Below, one piece after another: positions 36,829 through 44,291 of a DNA stretch of 60,436 nt. The stretch is from JBBDSV01 sp040904785 (GTDB taxonomy: Bacteria > Actinomycetota > Nitriliruptoria > Nitriliruptorales > Nitriliruptoraceae), in assembly GCA_040904785.1 (NCBI GenBank), contig JBBDSV010000007.1, positions 1 through 60,436 on the forward strand, in the 5' to 3' direction. Each line of letters opens with the position of its first letter. Positions within the stretch are counted from its first letter, which is position 1. The notes below the pieces were generated by a model. It was not told the origin of the DNA and searched no databases. It was given only the letters and a program-made list of their open reading frames with translations. A program made the translations under genes and the position numbers.

Positions 36829-38184
36829 TCAGCGCGAACGCGTCGGCGGAGGACCTTGCGGCTCTGCCGCGTCACCGGGTTCGGCCGACTCCACGTCCTC
36901 GATGTCGGGCGACGCGCTGGCATCACGCAGCGACGCCAGCCACCGCGCATACAGTTCGTCGTCGGTGCGGCGGCCCAGACGCCGCAGTCGGGCACGGCCC
37001 ACCCCGGGTGATGGGCCGCCGGCGGGCATGCCGTGGGCGGCGGGCGCGTTCGGTGCCCGGCGGATCGCGAGCGCTGCCGCGAGCGCTGTTGTCAACGGCA
37101 CGGCAGCGACAAGGCCGAGCGAACCCACGACGGTCTTGACGATCTCCTCGGCGATGATCTCGGAATTGACGATTTCTCCGACCCGGGCACCGCTCGTCGT
37201 GAACAGCACGAGCAGCGCGAGCGAGGCACCGGCGTAGGCGAGGAAGAGGGTGTTGACGACGGACGCGATGTGGTCACGGCCCACCTTCATCGCGCGACCG
37301 AACAGCATGCCCCACGACAGGCGACGGTCGGTGTCGTGCAGCGCGAACACCGTCGAGGCCTGGCTCACGGTCACGTCGTCCAGGACGCCGAGCGCGGCGA
37401 TGATGAGCCCGGCGAGCACGAGACCTTGCAGGTCGAGGCCCTCAACGGCGAACCGTGCGAAGACCGCATCGTCGGACGCGAAGCCGGTGATCTTGCTGCG
37501 CTCGATGAAGAACATGCCGATCGCCACCGTGAACGTCAGCGACGCAGCCGTGCCGATGATTGCCGCCGTCGTCATCTCGTTCATGCCGTGGGTCAAATAC
37601 AGCGTGACGAGCATGACGGCCATCGCACCGACCCAGGCGACGAGGGCGGGCTGTTGGCCGGCAAGGATTGCGGGCACCACGAACGACACGACGATGAACA
37701 AGCTGACGGCCAGGCCGATCAGGGCCCGCAGACCCGAGAAACGACTAACCAGCAGCACGGCGACGACGAATGCTCCGACAAGGAGCAACAGCGCTCGACG
37801 CCGCTCGAAGTCGGCGATGTAGTAGTCGACCTGGCCTTCGTCTCCTGAGATGCGTGACACCGCGACCTCATCACCGATCGCGAAGTCCGGATACCCCTCG
37901 CCGAGCACCTCCATCGATACGACCTCGCCGGCCTCCGGTCCATCGATGAGCTTGAGGCTGACGAGAAGGAGTTCGCCGCGGCCACCGCTGATCGGATCGA
38001 CGTCGGATCCCACCGACTGCACGGAGCGGATCTCGGCCCCAAAGATCTGCTCGGAACCGGCCTGATCGGTCGTCTCGACCGTCGTCTGTGGCCACAACCA
38101 GACGATGCCCGCAATCGTCAGTGCTGCGAGCACCGCAACGACAACGATGAGTCGTCGGTGCGTTCGACTGCCCAGATCCCGCAT
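36829..38184 (-). CDS. YibE/F-like multipass membrane protein
   Basis: Four hundred and fifty-one residues. One N-terminal membrane anchor (RLIVVVAVLAALTIAGIVWL), an extracytoplasmic beta-rich part (about 35-125), then seven or so helices containing the family blocks MAVMLVTLYLTHGMNEMTTA, LGVLDDVTVSQASTVFALH and GRDHIASVVNTLFLAYAGAS. A charged C-terminal tail follows. YibE/F proteins are of unknown function, sometimes suggested as transporters. It lies between two sigma-70 genes on the same strand, with 161 bases to the downstream sigma start. The region 36668-36828 shows no ORF I can support. Confidence 0.9.
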   Translation of the reverse strand: MRDLGSRTHRRLIVVVAVLAALTIAGIVWLWPQTTVETTDQAGSEQIFGAEIRSVQSVGSDVDPISGGRGELLLVSLKLIDGPEAGEVVSMEVLGEGYPDFAIGDEVAVSRISGDEGQVDYYIADFERRRALLLLVGAFVVAVLLVSRFSGLRALIGLAVSLFIVVSFVVPAILAGQQPALVAWVGAMAVMLVTLYLTHGMNEMTTAAIIGTAASLTFTVAIGMFFIERSKITGFASDDAVFARFAVEGLDLQGLVLAGLIIAALGVLDDVTVSQASTVFALHDTDRRLSWGMLFGRAMKVGRDHIASVVNTLFLAYAGASLALLVLFTTSGARVGEIVNSEIIAEEIVKTVVGSLGLVAAVPLTTALAAALAIRRAPNAPAAHGMPAGGPSPGVGRARLRRLGRRTDDELYARWLASLRDASASPDIEDVESAEPGDAAEPQGPPPTRSR

Positions 38185-38266
38185 GTGAACCTCGACTTCG
38201 CAGAGGCATGGCGGTCGACAGGAGACGGCCGACCACGATCGGTGGCCATGCTAACGCTGGTGCCCG

Positions 38267-38276
38267 NNNNNNNNNN
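38267..38276. other. Assembly gap of ten N
   Basis: Unknown bases between the start of the YibE/F gene and the end of the second sigma gene. True length, and therefore the intergenic distance, is not known. Confidence 0.95.
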
Positions 38277-38305
38277 CACCAGTCAGTGTCAGTGTTCCGG
38301 ACGGA

Positions 38306-39463
38306 TCACGCGGCTCTGTCGAGCACGTCGAGCAGTCCCGAGAGGTTGTGGGCACGCGACGGGTGACGCAACTTGGCCAACGCACGGTTCTGCATCTGAC
38401 GGATGCGTTCGCGCGTCAATCCGAAGTGGTCGCCGATCTCCTCGAGCGTCATGGGTTCTTCCCCGTGAAGCCCGAAGCGCAGCACGAGGATGATCCGTTC
38501 GCGATCGTCGAGTTCGGCAAGTGCCGCCTCGATCTGGCCAATCGCGTCACCTTCGAGCGCCGTGTCGGCAGGATCAATTCCGGCGCTGTCGGCGATCAGA
38601 TCGCCCATCGTCGCGTCACCGTCTTCACCGATCGGACGGTCGAGGCTGACGAGTTCCTGCATCGCGTCACGGACCTCGCGGACACGCTGAGCGGTCAGTC
38701 CGACCTCTTCGGCGACTTCGGCTTCCGTCGGATCTCCGCCCTTCTGTTGACGCAGACGCAGCTCGGCGGCGCGGAGCTTGCCGTACAGCTCCCAGACATG
38801 GGCAGGCACACGGATCGTGCGGCCCTTGCTTGCGACGCCACGCTGCAACGCCTGGCGGATCCACCACACGGCGTACGTCGAGAATTTGTAGCCCTTGGTG
38901 TGATCGAACTTCTCGACCGCGCGGAGCAACCCGAGGTTGCCCTCCTGAATCAGCTCGATGAAGTCGAGGTCACGACCGGAGAACTTGCGCGCCTGCGGGA
39001 CGACAAGCCGCAGGTTCGCCTGCACCATGCGTTCCTTCGACCGCTCGCCGTCGCGGCTGATCGACCGCAAGCGCGCCTTCTGACTGCGCGTCCACGAATC
39101 ACGGTCCTTCAGGAAGCGGTCGGCCGCCAACCCCGCCTGGTAGCGCTTGGCGAGGTCAGCTTCGTCTTCCTTCGTCAGCAACGCGTGCTTACCAGCGTCG
39201 TTCAGGTACTGACGGACGAGATCGGTCGTGAGCGCCGACGAGTGATCGATGACCTCTTCGGGCGCATCGTCAGCGACGTCGTCGATGACCTGCAGCCCCT
39301 GGCCACGTGCGTCGCCGATCACGTCTTCGACCCAGGTGTCGCCGTGCAACTCGGGCACGTGCAGTTCCTGGAGTTCAGAGAGCAGCACGTAGCCGCGCTC
39401 CGAGGAGCGCTCGAGCAGCTCTTCGACGGCCACCTCCGCCGTCGGTAGTTCCGTGCCGTTCAC
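38306..39463 (-). CDS. Primary-type sigma-70 factor (copy 2)
   Basis: Three hundred and eighty-five residues. Same layout as the sigma factor at 35549-36667: RGYVLLSELQELHVPE at the N-terminus, region 1.2 (LVRQYLNDAGKHALLTKEDE), region 2 (LLRAVEKFDHTKGYKFSTY, AVWWIRQALQRGVASKGRT), region 3, and region 4 (TLEEIGDHFGLTRERIRQMQ). Differences include VVPQARKFSGRDLDFIELIQ in region 2.1-2.2 and MQNRALAKLRHP after the helix-turn-helix. GTG start with GAGGAGG just upstream. The two paralogues differ throughout, so duplication is old; division of labour between them is unknown. Confidence 0.93.
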   Translation of the reverse strand: MNGTELPTAEVAVEELLERSSERGYVLLSELQELHVPELHGDTWVEDVIGDARGQGLQVIDDVADDAPEEVIDHSSALTTDLVRQYLNDAGKHALLTKEDEADLAKRYQAGLAADRFLKDRDSWTRSQKARLRSISRDGERSKERMVQANLRLVVPQARKFSGRDLDFIELIQEGNLGLLRAVEKFDHTKGYKFSTYAVWWIRQALQRGVASKGRTIRVPAHVWELYGKLRAAELRLRQQKGGDPTEAEVAEEVGLTAQRVREVRDAMQELVSLDRPIGEDGDATMGDLIADSAGIDPADTALEGDAIGQIEAALAELDDRERIILVLRFGLHGEEPMTLEEIGDHFGLTRERIRQMQNRALAKLRHPSRAHNLSGLLDVLDRAA

Positions 39464-39534
39464 CTTGCCTCCTCGATGTCGGCAGTCGCCGTCTCGCGAT
39501 GCCGTGCCACGACCGGCACACGGTCGGGTCGGAA

Positions 39535-39726
39535 CTAGGTAGCTTCGCACGTACCCCCGGCCGCCGTCACGCTGGCGATGCCGTCGTACGGGCATGTCCG
39601 TAGGCGTTCGCGACCACAAGGGACGCAGTTCTCCCTGCCCACAGCGCCCAATTCCGCCGTCACCAGGGAGAACGTTCCGGTCGGCAGGAAGTCTTCCAAC
39701 ACACCCAATATGTGCGCTGAACGCAT
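39535..39726 (-). CDS. Possible small Cys-containing ORF in the sigma leader
   Basis: Sixty-three codons from ATG to TAG in the 274-base gap between the sigma gene and the ATL gene. Four Cys residues lie in the second half (ENCVPCGRERLRTC, then GGTC). No clear ribosome site, no recognised family. It may simply be leader DNA; the two inverted repeats noted here fall inside it. Confidence 0.2.
   Translation of the reverse strand: MRSAHILGVLEDFLPTGTFSLVTAELGAVGRENCVPCGRERLRTCPYDGIASVTAAGGTCEAT
39587..39602. repeat. Short inverted repeat upstream of sigma copy 2
   Basis: TACGG, six bases, CCGTA. Operator-like symmetry in the leader region of the sigma gene. Confidence 0.35.
39628..39673. repeat. 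Ten-base inverted repeat upstream of sigma copy 2
   Basis: GTTCTCCCTG (39628-39637) and CAGGGAGAAC (39664-39673) are perfect arms separated by 26 bases. Could be a regulator site or a long-loop hairpin in the leader. Confidence 0.45.
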
Positions 39727-39737
39727 CCGCCATGCGC

Positions 39738-40034
39738 TCAGCGCGACATTCGGGTCGTCACGCGCCCCGCACGGCAGGTGTGGCCTTCGGCTTCCAGCCG
39801 CTGTGCATGCTCCGCTTCAGCCCCCGGGACCAGCCGTCCCGTCACCGTCACGACACGCCACCACGGCAACGCGCCCCCGCCCGCGGCCGCGAGGATGCTT
39901 CCGACCGCACGTGCGGCACGCGGCCTACCGGCTTCGTCAGCCACGTCTCCGTAGGTCATCAGCTCGCCCGGCCCGATCTGTGCGACCACGGCGAACACGC
40001 GCTCGCGAAACGGTCGATCACCGGCTGCGGGCAT
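39738..40034 (-). CDS. Alkyltransferase-like (ATL) DNA repair protein
   Basis: MGMT-family protein of 98 residues that lacks the alkyl-accepting cysteine: the active-site PCHRV of MGMT reads PWWRV (residues 57-61), with Trp replacing Cys and His. The DNA-binding part is intact (ELMTYGDVADEAGRPRAARA with the Arg finger region). ATL proteins bind O6-alkylguanine and hand it to nucleotide excision repair. Start ATG 40034 (or GTG 40049) lies inside the 3' end of the 7TM-HD gene, so translation is coupled. Confidence 0.88.
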   Translation of the reverse strand: MPAAGDRPFRERVFAVVAQIGPGELMTYGDVADEAGRPRAARAVGSILAAAGGGALPWWRVVTVTGRLVPGAEAEHAQRLEAEGHTCRAGRVTTRMSR

Positions 40035-42222
40035 CGGTGGCCGGGACACGGATGTCGTCGTCAAAGACTTCGTCTGCCTGGTCCGCGGCCTTCGCCGGGT
40101 AGGGAATCCGCGGATGGTAGATGCCGACGAGCGACTCGACGAGCGTGTCGCGTGCGGTGGCGAGCTCGCGGAAGGTGAGATCGGATTCGTCGAACTGGCC
40201 GTCTTCGACCCGCTCGTGCAACAGCCGATCGACGGTCTGCTCGATCTCGTCGCGCGGGATGGTGCCGCGTGCCATCGCCATCGCTCGGGTCGTCGCCTCG
40301 CAACAGTCGGCCAGCAGCAGGATCGCCGCCTCCTTCGACCGCGGTTTACCGCCCTTGTAGCGGAACTGCTCCTCGTCAACCGCATCCGGATTCGCGGCCC
40401 GTTCGAGCGCGCGCTCGTAGAAGTAGCTCACGAGCATCGTGCCATGATGGCTCCGGATGCAGGCAACGACTTCCGGCGGCAGTCGGTGCTTGAGAGCGAG
40501 CTCCACCCCGTCGACGACGTGGTTCTGGATGATGATCGCCGAGACCACCGGCTCGAGCTCATCGTGCGGATTGGCGATGCCCTGCTGATTCTCGATGAAG
40601 TAGTGCGGCTGCCGGACCTTGCCGATGTCGTGGTAGAGCGCCGCAACGCTGCCGAGCAGCGGATTGGCACCGACGCGTCGGCAGGCGCTCTCCGTCAGAT
40701 TCGCCACCATCACCGAGTGGTTGTACGAACCGAGCGCCTTCTCCTCGAGCTCCCGCAACAGGGGGTGGTTGCGATCAGCGAGATCGAGCAGCGCCGTGAC
40801 CGTCGGCAGGCGGAACAACGTTTCGAGGAAGGGCAGCGCGCCCTGCACGACGACGACGGTCACGACACCGTTGACGGCCGCAGCGCCGACCGCGACGAAC
40901 AGTTGGTTCTCTGGACCGAACGCGGTGACGATGATCGCCGCAATGACCGGATACGACAGCCCTGCACGCAGCGTCGCGGATCGCAGATCTGCGCGCTTGG
41001 CGATCTGGGTGGTGAGCGACACGCTCACGAGCGTTGCCGCGCTGGCGAACAGTGCGACGGTCGTCGCGTTGGAGATGATGAGCGGGACGACCAATGCGGC
41101 CGGCAGCATCATCGCGATGCCGACGACCGGATGGATCAGCAGCGCCGTCAGCATTGCGACGGCGCCCGCAGGCGCGACATACGCCCATCCCGCCGACGTC
41201 AGATCGATGAGCATCGTGGCGCCGGCGATGAGCCCGGCGTACAACGTGACGAGCAGTCCGAGCAGCACGTGCTTCTTGCCGGTAAGCCACACGCGCGGCT
41301 GCATGCGGCGCAAGTAGAGCGCGCCGATCACGGTGATGAGGGCCATCGCCAGCATTGCGCGCAGGAACGCACGCCCCGGACTGGTGCCCCCAGCGCCGAC
41401 ACGTTCGATTGCGCGCAGCGCCATCTCGTCGACGATCTCGCCGTCACGGACGATCGCCTGTTCGGGCAGCCAGACCCGGGCGACCTCGGCGACGCTTTCA
41501 GCCGCACGTGCCCGGGCCGCCGCCGTGGCATCCGGATCGACCGTCACCGTCGGCCGCATCCGGGACGAGATCAATGGGGTGACGATCGTCTCGGCGGTGT
41601 CACGCGGCAGGGGACGAAGGGCGAGTTCACCCGGAAGGGACTCAGCGAGCAGCGTGTCCAACTCTTCGCGCACCACGCGCTGGCGGGCTAGTTCCTGGGC
41701 AATCGCAATTGTCTCCCGCTCGACGACGTCGAGGTCGCTGTCGGACAAGGCGACGAGCGCCGCGGCAACGTCCGGGTCGATATCGGGTTGCTCGAGGAGC
41801 AGTCGTTCACGCTGTTCATCCGGCGATGGCTCCCGGGTTTCCGGTGCCGTCTCCTCGTCGTCGGTGACCGGAACGGGGCTGCGCGCGAATCGTGCATCTT
41901 CGAAAACGGCGCGCAGATCATTGACGATCGCGGTCTGGGCGTCACGGTCGAAGACGAGCACCGGCTCGACCGACTCGGCTGCCGTTCGCCGCGCCGTGTC
42001 GGTCGCGGCTTCGTCGACGATGCGGATCCGTTCCTGGGCGAACACGGTGCGAGGAGCCGGTTCGCCGGCGAAGAACGGCTGGTCGTCACCGATCGCGGCA
42101 ACCGCGACGATTGCCGGAACAAAGACGAGCAGCATCACGGCCGCGGCAAGGCGCTGCAGCACCAGCTTGTGCGAACCCGCCGCCACGTTGGCCCTTCCGT
42201 CACCAAGATGCGCCGGACCCAC
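40018..42222 (-). CDS. 7TM-HD phosphodiesterase (PgpH-like)
   Basis: Membrane protein of 734 residues. One N-terminal helix (about 22-42), an extracytoplasmic 7TMR-HDED domain (about 45-285), a bundle of seven helices (about 288-480), and a cytoplasmic HD domain with ALYHDIGKVRQPHYF (HD near 531-532), NHSVMVANL, and RSHHGT further on. In Listeria the homologue PgpH degrades cyclic di-AMP; that substrate is inferred here. The long start is GTG 42222, but GTG 42186 has GGAAGG six bases before it and may be the real one. Overlaps the ATL gene. Confidence 0.9.
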   Translation of the reverse strand: MGPAHLGDGRANVAAGSHKLVLQRLAAAVMLLVFVPAIVAVAAIGDDQPFFAGEPAPRTVFAQERIRIVDEAATDTARRTAAESVEPVLVFDRDAQTAIVNDLRAVFEDARFARSPVPVTDDEETAPETREPSPDEQRERLLLEQPDIDPDVAAALVALSDSDLDVVERETIAIAQELARQRVVREELDTLLAESLPGELALRPLPRDTAETIVTPLISSRMRPTVTVDPDATAAARARAAESVAEVARVWLPEQAIVRDGEIVDEMALRAIERVGAGGTSPGRAFLRAMLAMALITVIGALYLRRMQPRVWLTGKKHVLLGLLVTLYAGLIAGATMLIDLTSAGWAYVAPAGAVAMLTALLIHPVVGIAMMLPAALVVPLIISNATTVALFASAATLVSVSLTTQIAKRADLRSATLRAGLSYPVIAAIIVTAFGPENQLFVAVGAAAVNGVVTVVVVQGALPFLETLFRLPTVTALLDLADRNHPLLRELEEKALGSYNHSVMVANLTESACRRVGANPLLGSVAALYHDIGKVRQPHYFIENQQGIANPHDELEPVVSAIIIQNHVVDGVELALKHRLPPEVVACIRSHHGTMLVSYFYERALERAANPDAVDEEQFRYKGGKPRSKEAAILLLADCCEATTRAMAMARGTIPRDEIEQTVDRLLHERVEDGQFDESDLTFRELATARDTLVESLVGIYHPRIPYPAKAADQADEVFDDDIRVPATDARSR

Positions 42223-42316
42223 CGTGGGTTCGGACGCGACCCCATAGTGTCCCCCATCCGCTGCGTCCTTGCCTAGTCCCCTCCGTCCGCAGGCATCGAA
42301 CGTGATCCAACGCCAT

Positions 42317-42322
42317 TAGGCT
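42317..42322 (+). promoter_or_regulatory. Possible -10 box of coaA
   Basis: TAGGCT, about 82 bases before the coaA GTG, in the divergent gap from the 7TM-HD gene (42223-42404). Confidence 0.35.
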
Positions 42323-42404
42323 CGACGCACACCCGCGACTGTGCAGGCGCGCATCGAAGCGGGCGCATTCGACGTCGACAGCGATCGCACAGCGGGAGTC
42401 TCGC

Positions 42405-43340
42405 GTGAACCACCGCGACCCGGTATCTCCGTGGGTCGAACTCGAGCGTGCAGACTGGGCCGCGCTTCGGTCATCGACGCCGATGACCGTGACCGAAGCC
42501 GACCTCGTGCAGATCCGCGGAACCAACGAGGTCATCTCGCTCGACGAAGTCGCCGAGGCCTATCTGCCGCTGTCACGACTGCTGAATCTGTACGTCGCGG
42601 CGACACAAGAACTCCATCGCGCCACCGACACGTTCCTCGGATCGCTCGCCGCCAAGGTCCCATTCATCATTGGCATCGCCGGATCCGTCGCCGTCGGCAA
42701 ATCGACGATCTCCCGACTGCTGCAAGCACTGCTCGCCCGGTGGCCAGACCATCCGGCGGTCGAGCTTGTCACGACAGACGGATTTCTGTGGCCCAACGCC
42801 GAGCTGGAACGTCGGGGTCTGATGGAACGGAAGGGATTTCCGGAGTCCTACGACGTGCGATCGCTGCTCGCATTCGTCGCCGCGATCAAGTCCGGCGAAC
42901 CGGAGGTGACCGCGCCGGTGTATTCGCACCTGCGCTACGACGTCCTCGTCGACGAGAAGGTCGTCATCCGCCAGCCCGACATCGTCATCGTCGAGGGCAT
43001 CAACGTGCTCCAGACGGGCACCTCGGCGGACCGACTGTTCGTCTCGGATTTCTTCGACTTCTCGATCTATGTCGATGCCGACCCGATCGACATCGCACGG
43101 TGGTACGTCGAACGCTTTCGCAAGCTGCGAACGACGGCGTTCCGTGACCCGCGGTCGTACTTCCACCGTTACGCCGAACTTTCCGACCAGGAGGCCGACG
43201 AGATCGCGCTCGACATCTGGCATCGCATCAACGGCAAGAATCTCGTCGAGAACGTGCTGCCCACGCGCAGCCGCGCCGACCTCATCTTGCGCAAGGGCGG
43301 TGACCACGCGCTCGACCGCGTTCACCTGCGCAAGATCTGA
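42405..43340 (+). CDS. coaA: Type I pantothenate kinase
   Basis: First step of coenzyme A synthesis, ATP-dependent phosphorylation of pantothenate; 311 residues, full length. P-loop GIAGSVAVGKSTISRLLQ, substrate region VTTDGFLWPNAELERRGLM, RKGFPESYD, PVYSHLRYDV, and IVEGINVLQTG are all as in CoaA. The C-terminus ends NLVENVLPTRSRADLILRKG, the type I signature. GTG start with GGGAG seven bases upstream. The EamA gene follows six bases after the stop. Confidence 0.96.
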   Translation: MNHRDPVSPWVELERADWAALRSSTPMTVTEADLVQIRGTNEVISLDEVAEAYLPLSRLLNLYVAATQELHRATDTFLGSLAAKVPFIIGIAGSVAVGKSTISRLLQALLARWPDHPAVELVTTDGFLWPNAELERRGLMERKGFPESYDVRSLLAFVAAIKSGEPEVTAPVYSHLRYDVLVDEKVVIRQPDIVIVEGINVLQTGTSADRLFVSDFFDFSIYVDADPIDIARWYVERFRKLRTTAFRDPRSYFHRYAELSDQEADEIALDIWHRINGKNLVENVLPTRSRADLILRKGGDHALDRVHLRKI

Positions 43341-43346
43341 CCACGC

Positions 43347-44291
43347 GTGCGCACCGCCGTCCCCGCGCCGTCAGCTGACCGTCTGAAACCGGCAGACGCT
43401 GCCCTTCTGGGCATGCTCGCGACGATCTGGGGTTTGTCATTCCTGTTTGTGTCCATCGGTCTTCGCGCGCTCGCGCCCGTGTGGATCGTCACCGCGCGCA
43501 CAGTTGTCGGCGGCCTCGTGCTCGCGGTCGTGCTCGCAATCTCGCGCGGACGCTTTCCGCGGCGCCTGCGCACGTGGCGTCACCTCGCCGTGCTTGCCGC
43601 GACGAGCAACGCGTTGCCGTGGTCGCTCATCGCCTGGGCACAACAATCGATCCCGTCGGGACTCGCCGCGCTGGTCATGGCACTCGTCCCGAGCGCGACG
43701 TTGGCGCTCTCGGTGGCGATTGGGATTGAACGGCGGACACCGGCACGGATCGCCGGCCTCGCCCTGTCGCTCGCCGGGGTCGTGCTGATCGTGATCGAGG
43801 ATCTCTCGGACGCGGCACGCGCTTGGGGCGTGTTGGCGACCGTGGCCGCAGCCATGCTGTACGCCGTCAGCGGCGTGTACGCCAAGCGATACATCTCGGG
43901 AGCAGCACGACCGTTGGAGATCGCCGCGTCGCAAGTGCTCTGCGCGGCCGCCTTCATGGTCCCGGTCAGTCTCGTCTTCGCACCCGCACCGCGGTGGGCG
44001 GCGGTGGACGGCGCGGTTGTCGGCGCTGTGCTCGCCCTCGGGGCGGTCGGCACCGGCGTGGCCTACATCGTGCTCTACCGCCTCATCGAACGCTCAGGCG
44101 CGACGAACACGTCGCTGGTCGCCTACCTGATCCCGCTCGTCGCCGTGATCGCCGGCGCGGTGGTGCTCGGCGAACGGCTGGGCATCGCCGCGCTGCTCGG
44201 AGGTGGACTCGTCGTCGCCGGAATCTGGACCGCGCAGCGCACGTCGCCGCCGCCGAGCGATCTCGATCAGGTCGCGTCGCGCCCGCGCTGA
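43347..44291 (+). CDS. EamA/DMT-family permease
   Basis: Drug/metabolite exporter-like membrane protein, 314 residues and ten helices in two five-helix EamA repeats. Seen: GMLATIWGLSFLFVSIGL in the first helix, IPSGLAALVMALVPSATLAL, and in the second half LYAVSGVYAKRYISG and SLVAYLIPLVAVIAGAVVLG followed by GERLG. Substrate unknown. GTG start six bases after coaA, so a two-gene operon. Its last 25 bases overlap the end of the convergent flavoenzyme gene. Confidence 0.88.
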   Translation: MRTAVPAPSADRLKPADAALLGMLATIWGLSFLFVSIGLRALAPVWIVTARTVVGGLVLAVVLAISRGRFPRRLRTWRHLAVLAATSNALPWSLIAWAQQSIPSGLAALVMALVPSATLALSVAIGIERRTPARIAGLALSLAGVVLIVIEDLSDAARAWGVLATVAAAMLYAVSGVYAKRYISGAARPLEIAASQVLCAAAFMVPVSLVFAPAPRWAAVDGAVVGAVLALGAVGTGVAYIVLYRLIERSGATNTSLVAYLIPLVAVIAGAVVLGERLGIAALLGGGLVVAGIWTAQRTSPPPSDLDQVASRPR

